Made by a program: the position numbers and the translations under genes. Positions 44,466-56,147 of a DNA stretch of 64,000 nucleotides are shown here, piece after piece. The stretch is from Adiantum capillus-veneris. Its lineage: Eukaryota; Streptophyta; Polypodiopsida; Polypodiales; Pteridaceae. Under the pieces are notes generated by a model. It saw nothing but the letters and a program-made list of their open reading frames with translations. It was not told where the DNA came from and did no database searches. The DNA is taken from NCBI GenBank assembly GCA_014529385.2, contig CM043945.1, positions 94,836,112 to 94,900,111 of the forward strand, in the 5' to 3' direction. How positions within the stretch are numbered: the stretch's first letter is position 1; each line of letters begins with the position of its first letter.

Positions 44466-45505
44466 GTGACCTCAACACTCTAGAAGTGTTGGTGAGTGCC
44501 TGTGAAGGCCACTCACCTAGATGTTTAGGTATTTACAACCAAATTTTTTTGGTTATTTTTTGTCTTTTTTTTGAACCAAGCCACGGAATATAGCGTGTGA
44601 TAGCTCAAAACGAGCTCATGGCTAGACGGATGTGCCGTGCTTTACAACCCCCAATTCGGTTACGTAAAGCCCTCAGAATTCTAAAAATAGTATTTTCCTA
44701 GTCACGAAGAAGGGTAGAATTAGTAAGTCCAAAGGGTGACTGTGAAGGGGATGGTGGAGGACTTGAGGAACTTGTCCTACATGCCCTCCCTTCACTTGAG
44801 GTCCTAGTCTTTATATATATAGTAGTGTGTATACTATATCATAAGACTGAGAACTAAGAACTGACGCCTGAGCGTAGTCTTGGTCTTGGTCTTGGGCCTG
44901 GCTTGACCTTGGTCCTGGGGGAGAAGATCTCGATCTCGATCCCTTCTTTTTAAAATGAGATTTTTAAATTTTCTTTTTATTTTTTGAATTTTCTTTTTGG
45001 TCTCAAACACTTTGAGCTTTTTTTAAACTTATTTTTAATATATATTTTTTATTTTTTTGTGAATAATGTTGCCGCGTGGATGTTGAGCTCACGCGCACAC
45101 ACAACAGATCCTAGCAGGTCTGTCTAACCTCCTTGCAGCTGCCACAACTAGTTAACACTAATAACCTCTGCTCACACACTGTCTAACACAGTAAGCTACA
45201 CACTGTCTACACTTTCTAACACAACAACACTGCTCACTCACAGAGTACTCAATCTACTCACCATCTACTGCACATTACCGATTTACACTAACTAACAGAT
45301 CTTCTAACACCTGCACATTGCAGATCTAACAAATCTAACAAAAACAAGTACACTGCAACACTTAATAGAGCTTACAAAAACCTGCTAAAATTGCCCATTG
45401 AAGCCACTTAGGAGTTCTCTCACAACTCAGTAAAAAACCAAAAATGGCAGAAGTGAATTCTTCCTGAGGTAGCATTGAGTACTCCTCAAGCTTAATGCAA
45501 GACAG
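44466..45505 (-). other. Leader of copy B
   Basis: 1.04 kb between the PBS and the presumed gag start. It is A/T-rich, with a T-rich stretch at 44540-45060 on the plus strand and a run of CTAACA/CACTG words near 45100-45360. No palindrome like that of N1 and no ORF. Confidence 0.6.
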
Positions 45506-45523
45506 TCCCCGACAACAGTGCCA
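45506..45523 (-). promoter_or_regulatory. Primer-binding site of copy B (tRNA-Asp type)
   Basis: The minus strand reads TGGCACTGTTGTCGGGGA, matching the tRNA-Asp 3' end except for three positions. It lies four bases from the 5' LTR and is the same tRNA class as N1. Confidence 0.82.
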
Positions 45524-45527
45524 AAAA

Positions 45528-45761
45528 TGTGCGCTCTGCCTCACGTGTCGGAGGCTGGGAACTTGCCTATGCAGTGTGTGCGAGCCTTGAAAGGCTGCAA
45601 GCACACAACTAGACAATCCTAGCAATCTCAAAGAAACAATGGTGTGTCACTCACCACTCAATGCTTTTGTCGTGAAGGATCCTGTGCTATGAAGAAGAAG
45701 GAGCCGCCGCCGATGCCGCGCTCAACCGCCTCATCGTTGTCGATGTCGCCACAATGCTCGA

Positions 45762-45796
<35 letters not shown>

Positions 45797-46147
45797 CTCT
45801 CTCTCTCTCTCTCTCTCACGCGCACGCGCACGCGCACACACACACACACACACGTGAACACACGAAGGACAAGGAGATAGAGATGGAGCAAGAGCACTTC
45901 TTAGCTTGCACCTCCAAGAATGAGGATTTTTAGGTCAAATGGACCTTTTATAAGAGTTTGACCCATTCACACATGGGCGTCCACAGTGGCTGGTCATTGC
46001 AAAACTACTGTAAAAATAAGATAAGCGGTGCGCCTCTCATCGGCGATCACCTACACTCCTATTGGACTGACAAGCCCGGTATATGATTCAATCAAATAAA
46101 TCATAAGGCATCCATCGAAGGTGATAAGGTGTCTGTGAGGGTTAACA
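45528..46147 (-). repeat. 5' LTR of copy B
   Basis: 620 bp, TGTGCGCTC start and GGTTAACA end, followed by the target duplication catgc. Homologous to 411-1009 and to 10041-15606 with copia 1 removed. Confidence 0.92.
45763..45853. repeat. (CA)n(CT)n(CGCA)n(CA)n microsatellite in the LTR
   Basis: Four blocks in order: CA, CT, CGCACG, CA. The CGCA block is unique to this LTR and keeps CpG sites, unusual in a methylated repeat. Confidence 0.93.
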
Positions 46148-46600
46148 CATGCATTGTTTCCAAATCGTGAAGCTTGTGCCATCAGACTTCTTGATTTAAT
46201 ATTCATCTTTTGGAGAAGAACTACTCATAGATGCGAAGAGCAAATACAAGAGAATCAAAACTTTGGATTTATGGCAAAATTTTTGCAGATTTTTGACCAA
46301 CTCTCCTTTGCACGGAGAACAAAATCTCAATAAAATCTCAACAATATATCAACTAAAAGAATATAAACTAGGCATAAATTTTAAATCTCACTGACAAGTG
46401 ATTGGAAACATGGTATCATAGCACCTATACCCCTTTACACATAGCCTATGGCAATGATACTGAAATAGAGAACTCAAGAAAATTGTATCCGAAGGTATCT
46501 CAACATTCAAGAAAACCCCAACTCAATAAAACCTCTTAGAGGACCCTCCAAAAGGCTAAGTAGACATAAGATGCTGACCACAGTCTCAGAAAGGGCTCTT
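46148..46600 (-). pseudogene. Copia 3, 5' part (leader and first gag codons)
   Basis: Right of the target duplication, the minus strand gives the Gag opening S-D-G-T-S-F-T-I-W-K, the usual copia N-terminal pattern. Its frame continues into 10040 on the other side of copy B. Upstream is a leader whose part at 46481-46560 matches the copia 2 leader (CTCAACATTCAAGAA, then CAATAAAACCTC). No 5' LTR or PBS was recognised for it. Confidence 0.78.
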
Positions 46601-48479
46601 CCATTTCGAGTCTTAGAAATAGAGGGGAAACTGCCAAGAAAAGGGCTCCACATGGTATACAATAAGCAATGTTTGCAAGTGATCAATGTACATGAGTGAA
46701 GAAACATGCACAAATAGGCGCCACAAATAGATGCAAGTAGTAGACCGAATCCCTATGGGGATACCTACTCTCAAAAGAGCTCAATTGCACTCAAAGTGTG
46801 GAAAAAACTGCATTTATCAATGTCTAACATCCCACAGTGAAATTGTTGCCAAAAGTACTATTAAAAGTGCACATGAAAATAATGTACCTATATTCAACAA
46901 ACCTGTAATCCCTGTGCCCAAGCATGCTTTACCTTTGTGGCACATGTAGCATTAAGATGCATACTTTACCATATGCCTCTTCTTTATAGCCAATAAAATT
47001 ATGGGTTGAGGACTATTAGTGGCATAGCAAACCTCTGAGAAGATAACCTCACCTAAGATTCCTATTGTACATTTTTGCAATTCATTTGAACAACTTGGAC
47101 ATTCATAGCCTCTAATTTATGTAAATTGTCATTTATTGACTTTATGTGTGTAATCATGAGCCTAATAGAGAGGGGCTAAGTGCTTCTAGGTTGTATCGGC
47201 TTGATTCTAGCCATATGTGGGCCTAGGGGTCATTTATTTTTGACATAAAATCTTTTGGCTAAGGTATAAAGGCCAAAAACGTTTTAATTTTTGGATAATG
47301 AAGCATACATCGCTATCTCTGAGTATTGTGTACTCTCCCTCTACCTTTTGATACTTGTATCTTCCTCGTGGATTATCTGTTTGGAATGCCATTTGCTCCT
47401 ATGCATCCAATGGTGAAAGATCTACACAACAATGTAATTCTCTTATGATAGTTGTGTGACTTTTTTTGTCACCAGTCCTCTTGCTAATAATCTCATAACT
47501 CAAGATTTAAACATCAAAATTGCATTTTAGCCATAGATGGGGTATTGGGACATCAAGGCTAAAAATCTAGGCTCATTTTGGGCCAAAACCAACTTGGTCA
47601 AATTTGCCTTGTTGATAATAATCCTTTTTTTTTGTCAGTGGTCAGAAAGTGGATTTGAGGCCTTAGGCTTGTTGGTACGATTTGGAGCCTGGTAACTTAG
47701 TGAATTGTCACGATTTTCTTGTCAATGTGGTTTGTTGTCTCACATACAATTGAGTGTTGCATTTGAGTGGACTGGGATTGAGTGTCTTTTCTAAGAGATC
47801 GACAACCTCTTGTAGCCTCCATGCATTACTCGTGTCAGCTATGTCCACGGATTGACGATTATATAGTTGGTTCTCGCTATATCTGTAATAAGATAGAGTG
47901 AGTCTTTTAGCCCATTGAACATTTGACATGGTTGCCAAGATGAAGTGACCTTAGCTAGGAAAAATATCAATGTTTAGATGTCATTGTCCATCACTTCCTC
48001 TACGCTTACCTGGAGAAAAACATCTTGATCTTCAAGATGCTACCAAATCTCTGAGTCGATAACGCTTAATGTGCATCCATACCTTTGTTTTTGACACACA
48101 ATTAACCTTAAGTCCCATTTATCCAAGTGACCATTCAATTTTAATCAACTTTTGAAGCATCTCTAGTGAGTAATGGGGCTTCTTACACTGTAAGCAAGTA
48201 AGCCTAGCCACAATCAAAACCGCAAAAATAATGTAACAAAGCAGAATAGAAAACAATTTGTGGGTTGTTCTAACCAGGGAGTTGTAGATGGCTATGGTCT
48301 AAGAACAAAATGTGAAACTATAAAGTACCAACGCCCATTTCCACATTGTATAGCCAAACTTATATGCCCCAAATTGTGAATCTCATCATTTAAAAAACTC
48401 ATACTTTGATTCTTTTGCATATAATTTTTTTGCCATAGTAGTTCAAACACCTACTTCAAATGTTGTAAATGGTGTTCCT
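46601..48479. other. Unassigned DNA, no gene seen
   Basis: Only short shadow frames, no protein motif, LTR ends or microsatellite. It may include the rest of the copia 3 5' end and old flanking DNA. Confidence 0.5.
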
Positions 48480-48694
48480 AAGGGGCACTGTACACTAGAA
48501 TATCATTGAGAAGGACAATGAAAACTTTACCTAGATATGGTTTCAAGACTCTATCCCCATAAGCATCATGAAAGTAGCTGGTGCATTGGTCAACCTAAAG
48601 GGAACAACCAAAAACTCCTAGTGTCCAAACCTTATTTGGAAAGAAGTTTTTGGTATATCAACAAGCCCAATGGGAACTTAGGATACCCCAAAAA
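48480..48694 (-). pseudogene. Gypsy reverse transcriptase remnant
   Basis: The minus strand keeps the RT block before and around the catalytic strand: V-P-F-R-LTNAPATFMMLMG, then a frame change and a VFIVLL-DIL-like stretch where VVFLDDI is usual. Only about 70 codons are recognisable. It is more decayed than the copy at 51812 and has the opposite orientation to the plus-strand gypsy remnant beside it. Confidence 0.65.
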
Positions 48695-48907
48695 GATAAT
48701 TTAGTGCGTAAGACTTAGCTAGAGTTCAAAGTGATGTTCATTAGCAATTTTGTGCTTGTTCAGGATAATATTAGTGCACTTGATGCATATAGATGCTTGT
48801 GTAAGATAGAGAAAGATAATTTAGTGCGTAAGACTTAGACAAAGTTTAAAATGATGTTCATTTAAAATTTTGTGCTTGTTGATGAGCATAGTTGTGCACT
48901 TGATGCA
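48695..48907. repeat. Two-copy tandem duplication, period 120 bp
   Basis: Both units start GATAATTTAGTGCGTAAGACT and end TGCACTTGATGCAT. The second unit runs straight into the gag fragment that follows. Confidence 0.85.
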
Positions 48908-48918
48908 TGGTTTTTTTG

Positions 48919-51270
48919 TCCCCAAAAATATGAATGTACAAAAGTACGAGGAAAAGCATGGTGAGGTTTTTTTGAAAGTTCTAGAGCATATTCATGACTT
49001 CTTACATGTGCGCAAATTTGTTTCAAGATTGAAGGAGACTTTGAGGCCTCGTGTGTGCAAAAAAAAATGTTGTGCACTAAATGAGGCCATTGAACTTGCT
49101 CTTGTGTCAAAGGATGGCAAAAAGGTGTTAGTCGAGCCTAGCTAGAGATCCTCATGGAGCAGGTTTCCACCTCCTCCCATCTCTAGTACACCTATGATGC
49201 AGCAATCTAGTCAGATGTGAGGATAGGAAGCAAAGGATCCACATATGTTCACTATTCTCTGAGGTATAAAAGTAAAGTTAATCTATGGCCAAGAGGGCAT
49301 TTAATCGTTTGGTGATGACCCCGCACAAAGGAAAAAAGCCATGAAGGAAGTCTTATGCTATGGATGTTTGGACAAACATAAATCCAAAGAATTCCCTAAC
49401 AAATCCATAATGGCATCCAACATGGTGTACACTAAGTAAGGAAGATGAGGAGGAAAAGGAAGATCTACTTGATGACTTTGACTCTCCTCAAAGAATTTTG
49501 GTAGTGTTTGTTGCAAAGAAAGTGCCAAGTGTGCAGATGTATACTTGTCTCCGGGCGCAAGTATCAATTCCCAGATATGTACTTGTTGTCATGAAAGGAT
49601 AAGTGGAAGGAAAGAAAGTAACATCATATTTGACATAGGTTCCACCCATAACTCCATCATGTTTAGGCTTTTCAAGAATTAAAAAGCTCTAGACATTGTC
49701 ATCAAGAGTTGGGATTAACGAGTTTAGGCTTTTCAAGAGTTAAAAAGCTCTCGACATTGTCATCAAGAAAGGGAGCTAAGATTTGGGATTAATGTGTGGT
49801 TAAATTTGCCTCTCAAAATTTAGTCTTATGAGGAGAAGCTAGATTTTAAGATTACATGTTTTTCACAATTTGATATTGTGATAAGTAAGCATTGGCATGC
49901 TAGAAGGAAGCCTCTTCTACATTCCTTGACTCATATGTACCAGTTTCAGGATAATGGCAAGTGGCTGATGATTCCTCAGGAACTAGACTTTCCATAGGCA
50001 AATCTACTCAAAGCCACAAATTTATTCAAGATAGAGTGTAAGTATGTTTACCTTTGTTATATTTTAAATATTTCTTGTGTGCCTCCTAAGCTGGACACGA
50101 GATGAGTGGAGGTAGCTCAAGATCTTTCTAAAAAGATATCATATGTTTTGTCTCCACACATGAATGTGGAGCACAAGATTGAGCTTGTGCCACGAGCATC
50201 TTTAGTCAACACACCACCATATAGGATGAGTCTAAAGGATGAGATATAATTGCAGAAAGTGATCAACGAGAAGGGTTTGATTGGATCCATTTTTTCTCCA
50301 TTTTCTTCATGAGTTTAACTTGTGAAAATGAAAGATTACTACAAAGAAAGGTATATATGCCTAGGATACATGATCTTTTAGATTCCCTATGTAGTGCCAT
50401 TATCTTAAGTAAATAAATTCAACAAGCGGCTACCATCAAATAAGGCATATATATCTTTTCTTTAAATAAGATTACTACAAAGAAAATATATGTATGCCTG
50501 GGATAGACGATCTTTTATATTCCCTATATAGTGCCATTATCTTAAGTAAATAGATTCAACAAGTGATTACCATCAGATAAGGTTAAGAGAAGAAGATGTA
50601 TATAAGACAACTTTTAGGACTAGGTTTCATCATTATGAGTATTTACTGATGCCTTTTGGTATTAGTAATGCTACATCAACTTTCATGATGTTAATGAATG
50701 ATGTGTTGAGACCATTTATGAATCTTTTATGTCATTGGTGATGTCCTTGTTTATAGTAGAATTAATTTGCAAGAACATGAACGACATTTATATTCAGTCT
50801 TTCAAGCTTTAAGAGAGACACAATTGTATGCTAATGTGGATAAGAATTTTCTATGTATGGTTGAGATTGATAATTTTGGCCATATCATTTATGTTGAGAG
50901 AATCAAGGTGGATCCCAAGAAGGTAGCAATAACATTGGTGTGTCCAATGCGACAAAACATAACATCCTTGAGATCTTCATGGTTTTATTATAAGTTTATA
51001 GAATTCCATTCATTCATAGAAACTCTTATGACTAATTTGTTGCAGGATAAAATTCCCATTGAATGGACTAGTAGACAACAAGAAAGTTTCAAATAGTTGG
51101 AGCAAGCAATAGCTTCAACCCTAGGGCTTAAGGTTGTAGTATTTTTGTACTCAGTCAAGTTTGAGAGGTTTCAAGCTAGACGGGCCAACTTGATGGCACA
51201 ATTTTGCATGGAAATTTGTACAAAAAGGGCAAAGATAATGTTGTCACCAATACATTATGCATAATATGAG
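48919..51270 (+). pseudogene. Plus-strand gypsy remnant: gag, zinc knuckle, protease, RT
   Basis: Gag fragment 48919-49145 has EVFLKVLEHIHDFL, RLKETLRPRV and LNEAIELALVS. A CCHC-like knuckle near 49357 reads CYGCLDKHKSKEF. The protease near 49630 has IIFDIGSTHNSI. RT is at about 50230-51096, with the start DYHQIRLREEDVYKTTFRT, LLMPFGISNATSTF and, later, ERHLYSVFQALRETQLYANV. Many stops and three internal duplications (about 61, 120 and 145 bp) show long decay. The catalytic YxDD strand near 50745 is lost (a stop lies where FIDDV should be). Confidence 0.78.
50325..50583. repeat. Two-copy tandem duplication within RT
   Basis: Units starting at about 50325 and 50468 share GATTACTACAAAGAAA and TAGTGCCATTATCTTAAGTA, about 143 bp apart. 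Confidence 0.85.
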
Positions 51271-51449
51271 TTTTACGGTGTTACAGGGTACTCTGTTTCA
51301 AGAAAATAAGGAACCACAACAAGAAAACCTATCACATACCTATAATAGTGCTACATGCAATTTACCACAAGAGGGTTTCATCATTAAGCTCACCACCCAG
51401 CCACGAGAGAATGAGTGCTCCTCATCCACCACTATGTTATATTTACCTC

Positions 51450-52570
51450 TCTGGTAACATATTTGAAGGTCCAACTCCTGTAGGATCTCTGTCCACCGAG
51501 CTTTTCTACCCTCAATTCATTTTGACTTAAAAGCCATTTCAAGCTTTCATGGTCCATTTACTACCTTAAAAGTGGCACCATATAAATAGCGTCTCCACTT
51601 TTTAAATTTTATGTACTATAGCTAGTAACTCTCGCTGATAGGCTGATTAGTTACAGTGGGCATGATCTTACCTTTTTCTTTTAAATGCAATCGGGCGTCC
51701 CCTTTGCATAAGCACAACTCCAACAGCCTCATTACTTGTGTCTGTCTCCAACACAAACAGCTCATTTGGACCCACTATAGTGAATATATGTGCAGTTGAT
51801 ATATAGCCACCTTAAGCTTTTCCAATCTTTTTTGTTGGGCCTCCCCCCAACCTATACTCTTTCTTTATTACCTCAATTGGTCTATCAAACAGGACTACAA
51901 TCTTCATGTAATCCTTTACATATTGTCGGTAAAAGCCCAACATACCAAGAAAAATATGTAGTTCTTTGAGATTTTTTGGTGTTGGCCACTTGAGAATAGC
52001 TTCTACTTTCTCGTGTTCCATCTATGTTCCCTCTGTGGATCTAAAGTGACCCAGATAATGAATCTCGATCTCTAAGAAATCAAGTTTTCTTTCCTTTGCA
52101 ATTAATTTATGTTTTCTCAATATCTCAAACATTGGATGTAAATGCTCTAAGTATTCTTTTCGAGATTTATTATAGACTATTATATCATCTAGGAAAACTA
52201 CTACAAATTTTTCTAAGTACGGATGCAAAATACTTCCCATAAGCGTCATAAATGTCATTGGTGCATTGGTTATCCCAAATGGCATAACCAAGAACTCAAA
52301 ATGTCCAAAATGGGTTTCAAATGTTCTCTTCACAACATCTTCTAGTCTAATCCTAACCTGATGATAACCAGATATCAAGTTTATTTTTGAAAAATATTTT
52401 GACCCAAAGAGTTGATCAAACAACTCATCCATATGTGGCATCGGATATTTGTTCTTAATTGTTATGTGTTAAGAGCCCTATAATCTATGTACCTACATAG
52501 ATCCGTCCTTCTTCTTTAATAGAAGAATAGGTGAGGCCCACATATTAAAATACGGCCTAAAAATGCTTTG
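51450..52570 (-). pseudogene. G3 reverse transcriptase-RNase H
   Basis: Read on the minus strand: ASPILLLKKKDGSM, then MPHMDELFDQLFGSKYFSKI, GYHQVRI, MPFGITNAPMTF, the intact catalytic strand VVFLDDIIVY, and the thumb (FLGMLGFYRQYVKDY). RNase H starts ELFVLETDTSNEAVGVVLMQ and then decays with stops. The active-site pair D-D is preserved. The lineage resembles the Tekay/Del or Reina type more than family G (VVFLDDI rather than FLDDLCV). Confidence 0.85.
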
Positions 52571-53232
52571 TTCACGTATTCCATTAACTATTTATTCACA
52601 TCCTGTGCTTTGGAGTGGCTTAATCTATAAATGGGTTTGCTTATAGGTTTTAACCCTAGCACAACATCGATGTCATGGTCTACTTCTCGAGATGGTGACA
52701 AGCCATCCAATAAATCACCACGAAATGCATCATGAAACTCCTCTAATAAATTCATTAAAGAATCTATGTACTTTTTCTTAAGGGTCTCTTTTGCCTTAGA
52801 TTTTTTGTTTTAGAACTGTATACATGCCAAAAAGGTTCTCAATTAGTGGGTCTCGTCCAAGGCCATGTTTTTTAGTGTGTTTAGCTATGCAAAAATTACT
52901 TACAGTTTCAACTACAAAAATACTTTTATTACTTTCATTTAAAACAAAAGAATTTAAAAGAGGGTAACAAGAAAATGCATCTGCTACGTGGCCTTTATGA
53001 GGGCTTCAAGAAAGAGATGAGAGGGACACTACTGTCACCTTGTAGGGTGATTGTCACACCACCATGGTCAAATTGTACCATGTTGTGCAGGGCAAGGTTG
53101 TAGAACCACTCCCTGTCTAGGTACATATCTGCTCTAGCTAGACTAGGACCAAGACTGTACAACCACTCCTTGCCTAGTTTATGTCTGCTCTAGCCAAGTG
53201 GATGACCTGAAGTTAATCAAAGCCTCGTAGTC

Positions 53233-53665
53233 CTACATGGCTAATGGAGCTCCCAAGACTATGATATTCCATATTGTCTTATCATAATTGTTGGCCAAGC
53301 CAACCGTGTACTCATGATTACTCATCATGATCTCAGGTAACCTTAACTTCTTAACCAGCGAGTAGTTTAATAAGTTAAGGCTAGCTCCATCATCTATGAA
53401 AATAGTGACTCTACGATCACAATGGTGTGATTCATGCAGACATATGCTAGGTTTCCACATAGCTAGTGTCACTAAACAAGCATGGCGCTCGTCATAGTGG
53501 CACATCATCACCTCCTTGAACTCTCTAGAAATGAGAGGAAGCCTCTTCACTGCGTGAAATTGCTTAGAGGATTTATAAATTCTCTTAGGCTCACTGCCAC
53601 TCATGCTACCTTTGAGCTTTGGGCATTCGACCTTGGTGTGCCCTACCTCATTACAGCTAAAGCAT
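53233..53665 (-). pseudogene. G3 zinc knuckle and aspartyl protease
   Basis: A CCHC zinc knuckle, CFSCNEVGHTKVEC, lies at 53621-53662. The protease domain follows with VTIFIDDGASLNLLNYSLVKKL; the active site reads D-D-G-A where D-T-G or D-S-G is usual. The segment is open for 123 codons. It precedes RT with about 650 bp of decayed sequence between. Confidence 0.78.
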
Positions 53666-53699
53666 CAATTTTCCTTTTGCACCTCAATGTAACTCTCTT

Positions 53700-54995
53700 T
53701 CCCTTTTCACTTTAATGTAGCTCTTTTTTTGTTGTAATTTGGACTTTATTTTCTTTTTGAATGCTTATGGTTTTTACGTCTAATGGCCACCCTAGTCAAT
53801 CCTCTCTCTCTCCCTCTCACTATGGGACCTAACCCTTTTTTCTCTTTTTCCCTAGCCCTACTTGCCTCATCTCGTGTACCTATAGTGATTGATGTCATCA
53901 TAGATCTGTGCATATTTGATACCCTCAGATAAATTCTTTGGCTGAAGAGGCTCAACTTACTCAAGATAGTCGTTTGTGAGGCCCCTCTTCAAGCCCCACA
54001 AAGTCTGAAATGCATCGATTCCTTTTAACTTGAGTATTATCTCTCTGTAGACTGAGATGTACTGAGTTAGGGACTTGTTCGGCATTCATCACTTGTCCCA
54101 TGACTCCCATATTCTCTCTTCTTCGTTGCCTGCTCATAAGAATTCTTTTTGAAACATTGCTTGGAGCCCTACCAAAGTGGTAGGATGAGTGTCAAGCTCA
54201 TCCACCACTTATACGCTTTGTCAGTCAATAATACACTAACGTCTACCGTTGCACATGGCTAGGATGCTTTTGCAATGCATAAATATTTGACCACTTTGCT
54301 AGGAACATGCTCACAAAATCTTTGTTTCACTCCCTTTTTTCGCCTCCAAAATTGGGCAAGTTACAATTCTCAAGTAGAGACGAGGTTGTCTTTACAGATG
54401 GCCCTATAGGTTGCATAAATATTTGACCACTTTGCTAGGAACATGCTCACAAAATCTTTGTTTCATTCCCTTTTTTCGCCTCCAAAATTGGGCAATTTAC
54501 AATTCTTAAGTAGAGACGAGGTTGTCTTTACAGATGGCCCTGTAGGTGCATCGGTCTGGACTCTCGTAACCATGGGTGAGGCTAGGCTCACTCGTATCAT
54601 GGGTTTCCTCCTACTACAAGGAAGAGGAGATGCAACTAAAGTGTTGTCAGTGCATTTAGACGTGTGGAGATGCTCTTCACAATCGTGACTACATCATTCT
54701 ATACTTTTTCTAAGGTGGTCAACTTGGCATTAAAATATTTCAATATCCCACTAGAGAGCTCCACCTCCGCAAGGATATTGATAGGATTGACCAAGTCATA
54801 GTCCTTGTCATCATTATCCAAGGGTTCCTTGTCGTCCCACTCGGTGATATTAATCTCCGTAAAATTTGGTTCATCATCCAAAATTGGGTCATTAGATTTG
54901 GCAGCCTCTATATGTACACCGGGTCCAATGGAGGGCGTTGGCCGATCACATGAAGCGACCGACAAACATGCCCAGAGCCAGAAAGGACCTGCCAT
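53700..54995 (-). pseudogene. G3 Gag remnant
   Basis: The minus strand has pieces of Gag in several frames: LPNFGGEK, FVSMFLAKWSN, LVGLQAMFQKEFL, LTQYISVYREIILKLKG and LWGLKRGL. An acidic upstream segment lies at 54699-54995. Stops and a 136-bp duplication break it. Confidence 0.65.
54277..54547. repeat. 136-bp tandem duplication in G3 gag
   Basis: Units at 54277 and 54413, both beginning GCATAAATATTTGACCAC, with only a few differences. Confidence 0.92.
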
Positions 54996-56098
54996 CTACG
55001 GCCGGGTAGTTTGGTTAGGGTTAAAGCCACAATTGATGATAACAAGCTTGAAAAATCTAGAGAGCTAGTTGACAAAGAGGACTGACTACAACGGACGCAT
55101 TTTTTTTATTTTTAGCATATAAACACACAAAAATGCAAAAAACAATGGAGAATTACACAAAAACACTAAGAAAAATGAGCAAAATGGAATAATCACTCCC
55201 CTCTCTTCCTAGAGTCACAAATCAGCATAGAAATTGGCGACACGTTAAAAATTCCTCTACGAGAGTCGGTCATGCAAAAGAATTGATGGAGCTTGCAAAT
55301 GATGGAGTCCAATGGAGCTCATAGTCGAAGCCAATGTAGTCAACAGCAATCTGGGTATTTGAATGCGATAAATCAATAATTGAACCTCTCCATGCTTATT
55401 CACGTTGTCAAATCAATCCATTTGCATAGCTGGTTGTGCAAATGGTGGCTGATTTGTCCTGCCTCTTAAGGTAATATAGAAAAAAACGTTATCTCCAGCA
55501 CGTTAGGAAAAAGCGCGTTCATAATATAATGTGGTACTTTATTACGAATGGGCCACGTGGTGGCTTGTGGTCTCAAAGAAGGGAAAAAGGGCCTTTGGCT
55601 CACTAAGTAAAAAGAGGTAAGCTTTATAAAAATAAATAAAATTTAAAGCTTTATCTTTGTATTAAGCAGTGGGTCCATGGCTTTGTACATGTGGATAGGT
55701 GGCATGGGGCAGCTCACAAGCCGGCAACGCTTGCAAATTGGCAGTGGTGACAAAAAATTGGCGGTGGTGATAGAGGGCGGGCATTGGCAAAAAACGAGCA
55801 TGGAGCGGTGGCCATTTTGAGCGGCACTGTAGGTGGTGGTGGCCGACGATGCAACGGCAGTGGATAGAGCAATGTCGATGGAATTGGCATTGCATACTGC
55901 AGCAATGGGTATTGGCAATGTTGCAAGTGTTACTGCACGACAATTATGCTAGAGGGTAGCCTCAACACAAACCAAGAAATAGAGGATGGCGATAGAGGTG
56001 GCAGCTAGCGAGAGTGCCGTCAAGATTGACAAGGAGCAATGGCATCGATAGTTGGAGATGGCATTGATGGAAACAAGGACATCATTGAGTGAGTAAAC

Positions 56099-56147
<49 letters not shown>

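Larger units (their letters stand above)
10041..46147 (-). mobile_element. Ty3/gypsy retrotransposon, family G copy B, host of three nested insertions
   Basis: The 5' LTR is on the right (45528-46147) and the 3' LTR on the left (10041-15606, split). The tRNA-Asp PBS is at 45506-45523 and the polypurine tract at 15607-15617. The flanking duplication catgc is perfect (10036-10040 and 46148-46152). Subtracting copia 1, copia 2 and N1 with their duplications leaves about 14 kb, which is large for a gypsy element. Gene order, right to left: gag, protease, RT, RNase H, integrase, second protease-like/W-repeat ORF, accessory ORF. Coding parts are decayed. It inserted into copia 3 gag. Confidence 0.92.

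Noticed and set aside
46404-46416. TGGTATCATAGC as a plus-strand primer-binding site
   Set aside because: No LTR end lies beside it and no plus-strand copia coding follows; it lies in the minus-strand copia 3 leader.
55643-55943. Three overlapping minus-strand ORFs with Pro/His/Ser-rich products
   Set aside because: Low-complexity GGTGG/GGCAGTGG-rich DNA opens several frames at once; no recognisable domain.
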